Part shown: piece by piece, positions 17,752-26,956 of the stretch
Layout of the letters: every line of letters starts with the position of its first letter
How positions within the stretch are numbered: the first letter of the stretch is position 1
Assembly: GCA_021604865.1 (NCBI GenBank)
Contig: BQJU01000040.1
Span: 1-64,000, forward strand
Reading direction: 5' to 3'
From: Saprospiraceae bacterium
GTDB taxonomy: Bacteria; Bacteroidota; Bacteroidia; Chitinophagales; Saprospiraceae
DNA: 64,000 nucleotides
Notes under the pieces: generated by a model
Database searches by the model: none
Told to the model about the DNA's origin: nothing
What the model saw: the letters and a program-made list of their open reading frames with translations, nothing else
Translations under genes and position numbers: made by a program

Positions 17752-19029
17752 ATGACGTTAATCCCTAACTTAAAAACGATCTCTTCTTTGTTAATGGAAT
17801 ACCAAAAAATCCGGCAACAAAGCCTCGATATTTGTGCTCCATTGTCACTAGAAGACTACGTGGTACAACCCATTATCGACGTCAGTCCTCCCAAATGGCA
17901 CCTGGGACATACCACCTGGTTTTTTGAAAACTTTATTTTGGTTCCGAGGGTAAAAGGCTATCAAGCTTTTGACGAACGGCTCAATTACTTTTTTAATAGT
18001 TATTATGAAAGCCAGGGGCCGCGGATTCTTCGAAGTATGCGCGGCAATATGACCCGCCCCAGTCTTGAAAAAATTGTGGAATATCGACACTATGTCGACC
18101 AGCATTTAGAAAATTGGCTTCGCGGGGATGTTCGCCTGGTTGAGGATGATAAACTAAGGGATTTACTCATTTTGGGGTTGCAACACGAACAACAACATCA
18201 GGAATTGCTGGTGACTGATATCAAGTATATCTTGGGCAACAATCCTCTTTTTCCGGCTTACCAGGAGGCAACTGAAACGCCTGTGAAAAACCAAGTCCGG
18301 CCAGCTAATTTTTTGTCTTTTTCTGAAGGCATTTACGAAATCGGCTACCAGGGTAATGGATTTTGTTTTGACAATGAATTGGGTGTTCATAAGGTATTCT
18401 TACATGATTTTCAGTTACAAGACCGGGTGGTTACCAATGGCGAGTATCTTGAATTCATGCAAGCTGGCGGTTACGAACAGTTTGAACATTGGCTCAGCGA
18501 AGGTTGGGAATGGGTCAAACAGTTAGAAACCAAAGCTCCTTTATACTGGTATAAACGTGGTGATGAATGGTGGCAGTATAGCCTCAATGGTCTGGCCAAG
18601 GTTGATCCCAACCTACCGGTTACACATATCAGCTATTATGAAGCCGACGCTTTTGCTCAATGGAGCGAGATGCGCCTGCCAACAGAATTTGAATGGGAGG
18701 TGGCCTGTAACCAATTGTATGATGCCGTGCCAGAAGTCGGCAATTTTCTCGATAGCGGCCAGTTTCATCCCACCGCCACGACTAGCGGGCAGGATTATCA
18801 AATGCTGGGACAAGTATGGGAATGGACGGCCAGTGCGTATCTCCCCTACCCCAATTATCCAAGACTGAAAGGTGCATTAGGGGAATACAACGGTAAATTT
18901 ATGGTCAACCAAATGGTCTTGCGGGGCGGCTCCTGTGCTACTCCAGCCAGCCACATCCGACCAAGTTACCGCAACTTTTTTCAAACCGATAAAAGATGGC
19001 AATTCACCGGAATTCGCCTGGCTAAATAA
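17752..19029 (+). CDS. egtB: Ergothioneine biosynthesis sulfoxide synthase EgtB
   Basis: A 425-residue non-haem iron enzyme that joins trimethylhistidine (hercynine) to a thiol donor with oxygen, giving a sulfoxide. The N-terminal DinB-like domain carries the iron ligands: His50 in PPKWHLGHTTWFFE and His145/His149 in QHEQQHQELL. The C-terminal half is a formylglycine-generating-enzyme-like (C-type lectin) fold (LPTEFEWEVA, VWEWTAS, VLRGGSCATP). The thiol donor, gamma-glutamylcysteine or cysteine, cannot be told by eye. egtD follows after 21 bp, so the pair is probably one operon. No egtA, egtC or egtE is in the window, which is common outside actinobacteria and fits cysteine use or genes elsewhere. 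Confidence 0.93.
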   Translation: MTLIPNLKTISSLLMEYQKIRQQSLDICAPLSLEDYVVQPIIDVSPPKWHLGHTTWFFENFILVPRVKGYQAFDERLNYFFNSYYESQGPRILRSMRGNMTRPSLEKIVEYRHYVDQHLENWLRGDVRLVEDDKLRDLLILGLQHEQQHQELLVTDIKYILGNNPLFPAYQEATETPVKNQVRPANFLSFSEGIYEIGYQGNGFCFDNELGVHKVFLHDFQLQDRVVTNGEYLEFMQAGGYEQFEHWLSEGWEWVKQLETKAPLYWYKRGDEWWQYSLNGLAKVDPNLPVTHISYYEADAFAQWSEMRLPTEFEWEVACNQLYDAVPEVGNFLDSGQFHPTATTSGQDYQMLGQVWEWTASAYLPYPNYPRLKGALGEYNGKFMVNQMVLRGGSCATPASHIRPSYRNFFQTDKRWQFTGIRLAK

Positions 19030-19050
19030 AATAACCAAATCATCCTGATT

Positions 19051-20022
19051 GTGAATAAGACAAATTCCACAAATGTTGCCATTGATCGCGATTTTGCCAC
19101 CCATGTCGCAAACGGCCTTTCTGCAAACCCCAAGAAGATTTCTTCCCGTTATTTTTATGATGACCAGGGAGACAAACTTTTCCAGCGCATCATGAATATG
19201 CCGGAATATTATCTTACAAATAGTGAGATGGAAATTTTCCAAAATCAAAAAGATGCCATTTTAAAAGCGGTAAATGGCCAGCCCTTTGACCTGATTGAAC
19301 TGGGTGCCGGTGATGGGACCAAAACAATGGTGCTGCTTCGCCATTTTCTGAAGGCGGGATCAAAGTTCCGCTATTGTCCGGTGGATATTAGTGAACATGT
19401 ATTGGAGGAATTGGGTGCCAAACTGGCCAAAGAACTCCCTGAATTGGAGGTTGATCCGCTGCCCGGAGAATATTTTGAAGTGCTGCGGCAGTTGGATTCG
19501 TCAGTATCAAAAAGACCGCGGGTAATTTTCTTCCTGGGGGCCAATATCGGCAATTTCCCAAAGCTTGATGCCAAAAGATTCCTGAAACAATTGCGCGGCC
19601 TGCTTCAACCCGGTGACCAATTACTGATTGGTATTGATCTCAAAAAGGATCCTGCCATCATCCTCAATGCATACAACGATCCCGCAGGGATTACGGCAGC
19701 TTTTAACCTCAATCTGCTACACCGGATCAATCGGGATTTGGGTGGCAATTTCGCCGTCAACCAATTCAAACATTGGGAAACTTACAACCCCTTAAATGGT
19801 GAAACCAGAAGTGCTATCGTCAGCAAGATAGAACAGAAGGTCCATATCGAAGCCATTGACCAAAGTTTTCATTTTAACGCCTGGGAAGCCATTGATGTAG
19901 AGCTTTCGCTGAAATATGACCGCCAGGAAATAGCACTAATGGCTGCTGAAGTTGGCTTTCGGGTGAAGGCTGAATTTGTGGATAAACAGGAATATTTTGT
20001 GGATAGCTTGTGGGTGGTTTAG
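19051..20022 (+). CDS. egtD: L-histidine N(alpha)-methyltransferase EgtD
   Basis: A 323-residue SAM-dependent enzyme that trimethylates histidine to hercynine, the substrate of EgtB. The family N-terminal signature is present (SSRYFYDDQGDKLFQRI, then PEYYLTNSEMEI), followed by the SAM loop LIELGAGDGTKT (residues 81-92) and FFLGANIGNF. The start is a GTG at 19051; there is no upstream in-frame ATG, and the N terminus aligns with family members at this point. It sits 21 bp after egtB and ends 7 bp before the convergent TetR gene. Confidence 0.95.
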   Translation: MNKTNSTNVAIDRDFATHVANGLSANPKKISSRYFYDDQGDKLFQRIMNMPEYYLTNSEMEIFQNQKDAILKAVNGQPFDLIELGAGDGTKTMVLLRHFLKAGSKFRYCPVDISEHVLEELGAKLAKELPELEVDPLPGEYFEVLRQLDSSVSKRPRVIFFLGANIGNFPKLDAKRFLKQLRGLLQPGDQLLIGIDLKKDPAIILNAYNDPAGITAAFNLNLLHRINRDLGGNFAVNQFKHWETYNPLNGETRSAIVSKIEQKVHIEAIDQSFHFNAWEAIDVELSLKYDRQEIALMAAEVGFRVKAEFVDKQEYFVDSLWVV

Positions 20023-20029
20023 TAGCTTG

Positions 20030-20677
20030 TTAAGGATAAGCTCTAATGGATTGATAATTTTTTCGGTTTTGGAAATCCTGATACTGTTGTATACCCTTTT
20101 CTGTAAGAAATGGCATAATAGAACCTAACATCAGATTGGCATAAAATGGGATAATTTCTTCAACATCTCCATCAAAATGCACTTCCGCATCGGGTATCCA
20201 GGCCCCAGAAAGGATAATCAGTCGCAAAATGTATTGATCATACATCCCATCCACCCATTCTTCCTTCCAATATCCCTGTTCAATCAAACCATGAATGGCC
20301 GCACGAAACTGGAATTGACGCAATCCTACCAATTGTTGAAAGTGTTCTCGTATCATGGGTACCCGGCGGGTTACGGCTGCAAAATCGAGTAGAATGAATT
20401 TATACTGCCAAAATCGCCGGAAATTTGCTTCCATTTGCTCACACAACCAATTGATATCCGGCTGTACAATGCCCAATTGTTCAATGGCCTTATTTAAGTC
20501 CTCAACCAATTGCAAATAGAGGGCATACATGATGGTATCCGTGTTTTTATAGTGATAGGCCAGGTTGCCGGCACTAATGCCTACTTCCTTGGCGATGGTA
20601 CGAATACTCACCTGGTCAATGCCTTTTTCATTGAATTGTTGTAAGGCAACTACCAATATTTTATCTGGTGTTTTCAT
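20030..20677 (-). CDS. TetR/AcrR family transcriptional regulator
   Basis: A repressor-type protein of 215 residues from the ATG at 20677. The N-terminal TetR helix-turn-helix is clear (ILVVALQQFNEKGIDQVSIR, then AKEVGISAGNLAYHY). The C-terminal ligand-binding part is helical and rich in aromatic residues. A longer in-frame start at 20716 would add 13 hydrophobic residues that do not fit the fold. Two tandem palindromes at 20717-20759 lie between it and the divergent membrane-protein genes, so autoregulation and control of those genes is likely. The ligand is unknown. Confidence 0.9.
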   Translation of the reverse strand: MKTPDKILVVALQQFNEKGIDQVSIRTIAKEVGISAGNLAYHYKNTDTIMYALYLQLVEDLNKAIEQLGIVQPDINWLCEQMEANFRRFWQYKFILLDFAAVTRRVPMIREHFQQLVGLRQFQFRAAIHGLIEQGYWKEEWVDGMYDQYILRLIILSGAWIPDAEVHFDGDVEEIIPFYANLMLGSIMPFLTEKGIQQYQDFQNRKNYQSIRAYP

Positions 20678-20716
20678 CTTCAATATCAAAGGAAAGAAAA
20701 TTCTGGGAAAATTCAA

Positions 20717-20759
20717 TTAGAACACTTGTACTAATTAAAAAAATCTGGTACATTTGTAC
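20717..20759. promoter_or_regulatory. Two tandem palindromes, likely TetR operators
   Basis: The first site, TTAGAACACTTGTACTAA (20717-20734), and the second, GTACATTTGTAC (20748-20759, flanked by matching T and A), both fit a consensus near TTAGTAC-N4-GTACTAA. Their centres are 28 bp apart. They sit in the divergent promoter between the TetR gene and the gene at 20777. Assignment to this TetR protein is inference from position and symmetry. Confidence 0.6.
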
Positions 20760-20776
20760 TAAAATCACCCACAACC

Positions 20777-21013
20777 ATGAAAATCAGAGTCAATAAATCA
20801 GAAAATGATTCCAATGATCCGGCAAATAAGATGCTGGATTGGACCGGTCAAAACTATCGTTCTTTCAAAAGTTTTGTCGCCATTCAAGATGGTGATTCGC
20901 TAGGTGTTGTTTTTATGAAAGCGGGCTTACATGTATTGGGATTGTTGCTGATGGTTTTGCTTTCTCCTTTTTTAGTGATAGGTTTAACTATTGCATTTCT
21001 TGCTGTAATGTGA
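20777..21013 (+). CDS. Small single-helix membrane protein
   Basis: A 78-residue protein with a polar N-terminal half and one long hydrophobic segment at about residues 50-78 (one helix or a tight hairpin). I do not recognise a family. It starts 17 bp after the second palindrome, is divergent from the TetR gene, and is followed after 4 bp by another membrane-protein gene, so the two probably form one TetR-controlled operon. Confidence 0.6.
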   Translation: MKIRVNKSENDSNDPANKMLDWTGQNYRSFKSFVAIQDGDSLGVVFMKAGLHVLGLLLMVLLSPFLVIGLTIAFLAVM

Positions 21014-21017
21014 TTAA

Positions 21018-21383
21018 ATGCAACCATTCAAGCACCCTTTTTTTCTAATTTGTGCAGCCTTATTTGTAGCGCATCAGATCAGTCAGAAAATACTCCTCCT
21101 GAAGTTTCCTATCATTGATAGCTATCTGGATACTTTACTTTGCATGCCTATTTTACTGAGTATTTTATTAGTAGAGCGCCGGCTTTGGTGGTTCAAATCT
21201 CCGCAATATGTTATTCCGCCTTTTGAGGTGGGCATTATCGTTCTTTTCCTGAGCTTTATTTTTGAAGTAGGCTTTCCTACCTGGTCCTCCCATTTTACTG
21301 GAGATGTGTTTGATGTGGCAGCTTATATTGTTGGAGGATTATGCTTTCATTTTACGGTGAATAAGCCTCTTTCTGTTGTGTAG
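21018..21383 (+). CDS. Four-helix integral membrane protein
   Basis: A 121-residue protein with about four hydrophobic helices and short polar loops (first helix from FFLICAALFVAHQI, third near VGIIVLFLSFIFEVGF). Similar small proteins in Bacteroidota sometimes carry the label magnesium citrate secondary transporter, which I would not trust. It lies 4 bp downstream of the 78-residue membrane protein. No catalytic or binding motif is visible. Confidence 0.65.
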   Translation: MQPFKHPFFLICAALFVAHQISQKILLLKFPIIDSYLDTLLCMPILLSILLVERRLWWFKSPQYVIPPFEVGIIVLFLSFIFEVGFPTWSSHFTGDVFDVAAYIVGGLCFHFTVNKPLSVV

Positions 21384-21420
21384 TAGTCACCTCGGGAAAC
21401 CACAAGGGTGCTCCTCCGTG

Positions 21421-22641
21421 TCATCCATTCACCTCGTCTCCCACTCTCCCACTCTCACCCAACTCCTGCACCGCCAGCCAGGCCATCAATCCCGTACTCA
21501 CTTTGAGACAATCTTCATCCACATTAAAGGTATTGGTATGAATTGGCGAGGTGATTCCTTTGCTTTTATTACCAGTGCCAAGTCGATAAAAACAAGCCGG
21601 CATTACTTGTGAATAATAAGCAAAATCTTCAGCCGTCATACGAATGGGCAATTCCACCACATTTTCTGTACCGAGATATTCTTCTGCCCAGAGGCGGGTT
21701 TTAGCGGTCAGTTCTTCGTTGTTGAAAAGAGAAGGGTACCCCACCACAATATTAAAATCACATTGGCCGCCCATACCTTCGGCGATGCTTTCTGCCATCT
21801 TTTTCATACGTCGATGGGCTTCAAAACGCCAGGTATCGTTGAATGTTCGAAAGGTCCCTTGCAGTTTTACTTCATTGGGGATGATATTGGTAGCACCACC
21901 CGTTGAGGCGATCTTGCCAAAGGTCAAGACAGTGGGCATGGATGGATTGGCATTACGACTGACCACTTGTTGTAAGGCCGTCAAAATATGTGCGGTAATC
22001 AGGATAGGATCAATACATTCCTGAGGTAAAGCACCGTGCCCTCCTTTACCGGTCACGGTCATATACAATTCATCGGTAGAGGCCATATATTGCCCCCCAC
22101 GTAGTCCGATCTTACCCACTTCCAGTGGCGGATGGACATGCTGTCCCAATATGCTGACCGGTCTGGGGTTTTCCAAAACGCCTTCCTTGATCATAATAGA
22201 CGCTCCACCCGGCATCATTTCCTCAGCGGGTTGAAAAATCAACTTTATCGTACCCTCAAAATCTTCTTTGATGGTGTTTAAAATCTTGGCGGCACCAAGC
22301 AGCGATGACGTATGCACATCATGGCCACAGGCGTGCATTACGCCCTCATTTTTCGACTTATACGGCACTTCATTCGCCTCCGTTATGGGCAGAGCATCAA
22401 TATCGGCCCGCAGAGCGATAATGCGCTGATCCGGATTTCTGCCTTTGATGAGCCCCACGACTCCATTTTCAGCTACTCCGTGCTCATGAGTTATGCCAAA
22501 TTCCTTCAGTTTTTCAGCGATAAACTGCCCCGTTTTATCTTCTTTAAAAGATAATTCAGGATGCTGGTGCAAATGCCGCCGAATCGCGATTACTTCCTCG
22601 TGAATTTCTCCCGCAAGGGATTTTATTTTTTCTTTTAACAT
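21421..22641 (-). CDS. M20 family amidohydrolase (aminoacylase/hippurate hydrolase type)
   Basis: A cytoplasmic metallohydrolase of 406 residues that removes acyl or related groups from amino acids or peptides. Signatures are RRHLHQHPELSF near the N terminus, HACGHDVHTSSLLGAA with metal-binding residues, the acidic PAEE motif, and MTAEDFAYY near the C terminus. The start at 22641 follows the stop of the upstream permease gene by 5 bp; a longer in-frame start at 22680 would overlap that gene. Pairing with an amino-acid permease suggests import and deacylation of an acylated amino acid. Confidence 0.9.
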   Translation of the reverse strand: MLKEKIKSLAGEIHEEVIAIRRHLHQHPELSFKEDKTGQFIAEKLKEFGITHEHGVAENGVVGLIKGRNPDQRIIALRADIDALPITEANEVPYKSKNEGVMHACGHDVHTSSLLGAAKILNTIKEDFEGTIKLIFQPAEEMMPGGASIMIKEGVLENPRPVSILGQHVHPPLEVGKIGLRGGQYMASTDELYMTVTGKGGHGALPQECIDPILITAHILTALQQVVSRNANPSMPTVLTFGKIASTGGATNIIPNEVKLQGTFRTFNDTWRFEAHRRMKKMAESIAEGMGGQCDFNIVVGYPSLFNNEELTAKTRLWAEEYLGTENVVELPIRMTAEDFAYYSQVMPACFYRLGTGNKSKGITSPIHTNTFNVDEDCLKVSTGLMAWLAVQELGESGRVGDEVNG

Positions 22642-22646
22642 ACCTT

Positions 22647-23954
22647 TTATCCTTTTTTTCGGAATCCAAAATAAACACACAACCCCAAGCCCAGCAAAAA
22701 CAAACCCGCCAACGCCTGAACCGGCCGATGGATCACCGTATTGATCACAAATGCTCCGGAAACCAACACAAAAATAAGCGGGATCACCGGATATCCGAAA
22801 GTCCGGTAGGGTCTATTTTTTTCCGGCAACTTTATTCTAAACACAAAAACGCTGAACCCTGCCAGGGTCATAAACACAATATCCATAAACGTGACATAGG
22901 TAATCAGGTTGGAAAAGGTGCCCCAAAACAACAATAAAATGATCGCCCATATTGCTTGTACCAGCATGGCATTCACCGGTGTACGATAACGCGGGTGAAT
23001 AAAGGCCAACGATTTAAAAAAGATGCCGTCTTTGGCCATAGCAAAATAAATGCGTGGTGCCGACATGGTATAAATACCAATGGTACCAAATATCGAAATG
23101 GCAATCGCAATGGCCACTAATTTACCGCCATAAGGCAACAGCGTCGCAATCGCATCTCCTGCCACCCGCGTGGTCCCGGCAATCTCCTCAAGTGGCAACA
23201 ACATCATATAAGCCAGATTGACCAACACATAGGTCAGGGTAACAATCAAAGCTCCCAGGACCATCGCCCGTGGCACCGTGCGCTGCGCATCTTTGGTTTC
23301 CCCAGCCAGATAAGAGGCATGGTGCCAGCCACCAAAGGACCATAACACCCCGATCAATCCGACCAAAATGGCGCTAAATAAATTCTCCGGTACCCCTTTG
23401 GCCAAGGAAAGATTCAGCTGGACATTTGCCGGTTCATAAAAGATAAATCCCGCCACGATAATGGCCAGGATTGCCAGTAGTTTAAGTCCCGTAAAGGTAT
23501 TGGCAAACAGCTGACTGATCTGAACGCCAAAAATATTGATGCCCGTCAACCCGCCAATCACACCAATAGCCACAAAGATCTTCATGGTCTGATCCATAGG
23601 GATAAAAAAAGTCAGGTACTCTGACAAGGCAATGCCCAAAGCCGCCAATGCTCCGGTATTTATTACCAATAAAGTAACCCAGCCGTATAAAAAACCAACC
23701 CACTCTCCATAAGCTTCCCGCAAATAAACATACACCCCACCGGAATGGGGAAACATCCCCCCCAGCTCCGCAAAAGTCAAAGCTCCTGTCATCGCAATCA
23801 AGCCCCCCAAACCCCATACCAGCAATACCAATCCATGATGGGGTACCGCCTGAACAATATCAGCAGGGGTCACAAAAATCCCCGAGCCAATGCAGCCGCC
23901 TACGGCGATCATGGTCAGGCCATAGAGGGTTAGTTTTTTTTGAAGTTGTGGCAT
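22647..23954 (-). CDS. APC family amino acid permease
   Basis: An inner-membrane transporter of 435 residues with about 12 predicted helices. The first helix carries the APC glycine motif (GGCIGSGIFVTP), and the sixth region reads FGGWHHASYLAGETKD, typical of the LAT/APC branch of amino acid antiporters and symporters. The ATG at 23954 is preferred over 23993 because it begins directly before the basic N-terminal tail (MPQLQKKLTLYG). It is translated just upstream of the M20 amidohydrolase, 5 bp apart, so the two are very likely cotranscribed. Confidence 0.9.
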   Translation of the reverse strand: MPQLQKKLTLYGLTMIAVGGCIGSGIFVTPADIVQAVPHHGLVLLVWGLGGLIAMTGALTFAELGGMFPHSGGVYVYLREAYGEWVGFLYGWVTLLVINTGALAALGIALSEYLTFFIPMDQTMKIFVAIGVIGGLTGINIFGVQISQLFANTFTGLKLLAILAIIVAGFIFYEPANVQLNLSLAKGVPENLFSAILVGLIGVLWSFGGWHHASYLAGETKDAQRTVPRAMVLGALIVTLTYVLVNLAYMMLLPLEEIAGTTRVAGDAIATLLPYGGKLVAIAIAISIFGTIGIYTMSAPRIYFAMAKDGIFFKSLAFIHPRYRTPVNAMLVQAIWAIILLLFWGTFSNLITYVTFMDIVFMTLAGFSVFVFRIKLPEKNRPYRTFGYPVIPLIFVLVSGAFVINTVIHRPVQALAGLFLLGLGLCVYFGFRKKG

Positions 23955-24085
23955 AGGTAGGTTTTTGCCAGGAAGATAGGTAGTAACAAGCAATTTTAAT
24001 GAATAGGGCTGAATATTTTAAACGCCCGGCTAAAGTTTGGTCATCACCACCGCTTCGTGTAGCGCAAATTTATTGGCGAATACAA

Positions 24086-25519
24086 TTAACCAAACACCAT
24101 CGGGATCAACCAGGCACTCAGCAATGCTATCAGCAAAATGGACGCGATATTCAACAAAAAGCCGGCCCGGACCATTTGTGGAACCGTGACATGGCCACTA
24201 GCAAAAACAATGGCATTAGGCGGTGTTGACATCGGCAGCATAAAGGCACAACTGGCAGCCAATGTCACCGGAATACACATCTGTACCGGATCGATACCCA
24301 TACCAACTGCTACGCCTGCAACGACGGGCACAAAAACGGCAACCAATGCCACATTGGACATGAGTTCGGTAAGGAATAACGAAACGGTTGTCAGGCCCAG
24401 GATGACTAATAGGCCGATAGCATGCACTTCCGAAAACTGCCCACCAATCAGATCGATCAGGCCCGTATCATTTAGTGCCCCTGCCAGGCTGAGGCCGCCA
24501 CCAAAGAGTAACAGGATACCCCAAGGCAGGCGTTGAGTATCTTCCCAGCTGAGTAAGAAGGTGCCTTTTTTTAAATCAACCGGCACGACAAAAAGCACAA
24601 TGGTGGCTAGGACCGCTATCAGGTAATCACTCAATTCAATGGGTAGAATCAGATTCAATTGCACCCGAAAAATCCAGGAAAAAGCGGTAGCTGCAAAGAC
24701 GGCCATTACCCGGCGTTCTGCGCTGGAAGGTTCCCCCAAATTTCTTAGCTCCCGATCAATCAGTTCTGTCGCACCCGGAAATTTCCCAAGGCCATTGCGG
24801 TACAGTACTTTAACTAGAAAAAAATAGGTGATGGTTAATAAAATGGCCGCAAAGGGAAGGCCAACCAGTAACCAGTCGGCAAAACTGATCTCAATGTCGT
24901 AATTTTTGCGCATCACCCCTGCAAATACCACGTTAGGAGGTGTGCCGATGATGGTTGCCGTGCCTCCGATATTGGCGGCATAAGCGATACCAAGCATCAT
25001 ACTTAATGCAAAGTATTGAATACTGCGCCGAGGCAAATCATTGTTGTCCCTTGTCAGCAAATCAATGACTGAAACAGCAATCGGCAACATCATCACAGTG
25101 GCAGCGGTATTGCTGATCCACATACTCAAAAAAGCAGTGGCCAGCATAAAACCCAAAACAATACCATTGGCATTAGTCCCCGTAATGCGAACGATGCGCA
25201 GGGCAATACGCCGATGTAAATGCCAGCGTTCCATAGCCAGGGCCAGCATAAATCCGCCCATAAACAGAAATACAATCGGGCTGGCATAAGGTGCAGCGGC
25301 GGCTTCCATGCTTTTTACTTCCATCAAGGGTAATAAAACCATTGGCAAGAGTGCCGTAACCGGTATGGGCACCGCTTCCGTGACCCACCAGCACAACATA
25401 AATGCTGCTAAAGCAATCACCTGCCAGGCAGCTCTCTGCATCTGCTCCGGGTGAGGTAATTGTAATAAGATCAAAAATAGGATGGGGCCCAGAATCAAGC
25501 CGATGTATTTTGCCTTCAT
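24086..25519 (-). CDS. SLC13/DASS family sodium-coupled anion transporter
   Basis: An inner-membrane transporter of 477 residues. Eleven or so hydrophobic segments and the DASS signature (WISNTAATVMMLPIA in the first half) are present. The second-half repeat reads MSNVALVAVFVPV, with SNV where many carboxylate transporters have SNT. The family carries dicarboxylates, citrate or sulfate with sodium. The start at 25519 follows a typical short N-terminal tail. It lies 59 bp downstream of the haloperoxidase gene on the same strand; cotranscription is possible but not shown. Confidence 0.88.
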   Translation of the reverse strand: MKAKYIGLILGPILFLILLQLPHPEQMQRAAWQVIALAAFMLCWWVTEAVPIPVTALLPMVLLPLMEVKSMEAAAAPYASPIVFLFMGGFMLALAMERWHLHRRIALRIVRITGTNANGIVLGFMLATAFLSMWISNTAATVMMLPIAVSVIDLLTRDNNDLPRRSIQYFALSMMLGIAYAANIGGTATIIGTPPNVVFAGVMRKNYDIEISFADWLLVGLPFAAILLTITYFFLVKVLYRNGLGKFPGATELIDRELRNLGEPSSAERRVMAVFAATAFSWIFRVQLNLILPIELSDYLIAVLATIVLFVVPVDLKKGTFLLSWEDTQRLPWGILLLFGGGLSLAGALNDTGLIDLIGGQFSEVHAIGLLVILGLTTVSLFLTELMSNVALVAVFVPVVAGVAVGMGIDPVQMCIPVTLAASCAFMLPMSTPPNAIVFASGHVTVPQMVRAGFLLNIASILLIALLSAWLIPMVFG

Positions 25520-25578
25520 TGCGGGAAAATACAAAACATACAGACAAAGACAGAAAGCGATTAAAAGGAAAATAGCAT

Positions 25579-26910
25579 CTATTGTTTCGTCTTCAGGTTT
25601 TCTACGACAAATTCTCCGACTTTTTCGCCTTGTTTTATGCCATTATCAATGGCTGGCCGGTAGTGAATACCTCCGTAAAGGCGGCTGACGGCTGCCTCTT
25701 CTGAGGCCTCTAAAAAGGAGTTAAAATTACGGACCGTCAAGCCGTATTCTTCTTCTGTATTGTCTCTAAAACTGAAATTATCTCCAAAAACAGCCGTCAA
25801 CACAACGGCTGCCGCACGGGAAATCACGCTATGTCCGCTTGTATATTCCGGAAAAGGAGGCGTTTGCAATACCGGCTTCCACTCTTCGTCGATAAATTGA
25901 TTGATCACAGTTTCCGGGCGAGTCAGGTTACTGCGGTATTTTTCATCCCAACAGCTGATGAAGGCATCTGCTAAGGCAATCGACGTTAGGGTATAAGCCT
26001 CTACCGCTTTCATAAAGTCTGCTTCGGCTTTTCGGCAAGCAATCGATGTAATACCAATCCAATGGCCGCCGGGAGTGATTTTTTTTGTGGCGTACATTAC
26101 ATGGCCAATATGATGGGATACATAAGGATTGCAGTCCCAGAAACTGGCAATGGCGAGCCTGTCTTCTTTGTCTTTGACCTGCAATGCTTGATATACCTCC
26201 ATGGTTTCTTCGTAAAATTTACTACCCGGTTTTACACTGTAGTCGGTAGGTGGTGGCGGGATAAACTGATTCGCTGAATCCAATATAAAGGGGCGGATCT
26301 TTTTCCAATGGGGTTCGATACCGTCCATATAGTCTGGTGGTGTAGGTTGCCAACGAGCATGATCATCCGAATCGATGGTGTATTTGGGATACGTTCGGGT
26401 TTCTTTATAATTGTCTTTGGCTGACCAGGCTAGAATGTGGTCGGCTACCGCTTTGCCGTAATCCATAGACCGTTTATACACTTCTTTTGGCATTTTCAAG
26501 TCTTTGAATTCCTGGTAAATGCGCTCCTGAAAGGCCGCGATGGTATCTTCTGAAAAAATTAGTACTTTCCCCATAGTCAAATAGGCATGAACACTTGCCA
26601 AAGGAAAACAATATTCCAGATTTGGATCTGGTTTTGGTACTTCCTGTAAATCCCTCAATTGCCCTGCCAGGCTACGGTACTCACTATGTTCATTTATGAT
26701 TACTTCATAAGCAGCAATATTTGGATAGGCATAAATCCGGCTGGCTACCGGTGGTGAAAAGATATCGTGTACAATGACATCGGTAAGTTGCTTCACGGAC
26801 CGGTGGATAAATTCCGGATTACGTGCCTCCTCCTGAAAATTAGGGTTTACCTCCTCGCAACTCATCATCATCATTCCCAGGAATAAGAGCAAAATCCCTT
26901 TCTGTATCAT
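25579..26910 (-). CDS. Vanadium-dependent haloperoxidase family lipoprotein
   Basis: A 443-residue protein of the PAP2/haloperoxidase fold. An N-terminal lipobox (MMMMSCEE, Cys18) predicts a lipid anchor. The vanadate-pocket signature is complete: K324-x6-RP332, SGH at 358-360, and SR410-x5-H416 (SRLYGGIHYRPAIDNG). By family knowledge His416 would be the axial vanadate ligand and His360 the acid-base residue. The family oxidises halides with peroxide, but the fold is shared with acid phosphatases, so halide chemistry is likely rather than proven. A 570-bp repeat array separates it from the VCBS and SusC/SusD genes, all on the same strand. Confidence 0.9.
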   Translation of the reverse strand: MIQKGILLLFLGMMMMSCEEVNPNFQEEARNPEFIHRSVKQLTDVIVHDIFSPPVASRIYAYPNIAAYEVIINEHSEYRSLAGQLRDLQEVPKPDPNLEYCFPLASVHAYLTMGKVLIFSEDTIAAFQERIYQEFKDLKMPKEVYKRSMDYGKAVADHILAWSAKDNYKETRTYPKYTIDSDDHARWQPTPPDYMDGIEPHWKKIRPFILDSANQFIPPPPTDYSVKPGSKFYEETMEVYQALQVKDKEDRLAIASFWDCNPYVSHHIGHVMYATKKITPGGHWIGITSIACRKAEADFMKAVEAYTLTSIALADAFISCWDEKYRSNLTRPETVINQFIDEEWKPVLQTPPFPEYTSGHSVISRAAAVVLTAVFGDNFSFRDNTEEEYGLTVRNFNSFLEASEEAAVSRLYGGIHYRPAIDNGIKQGEKVGEFVVENLKTKQ

Positions 26911-26956
26911 AGTAGTTTATTTTATAGTAGTTTATATATAGTTATATTCCTTTTTT

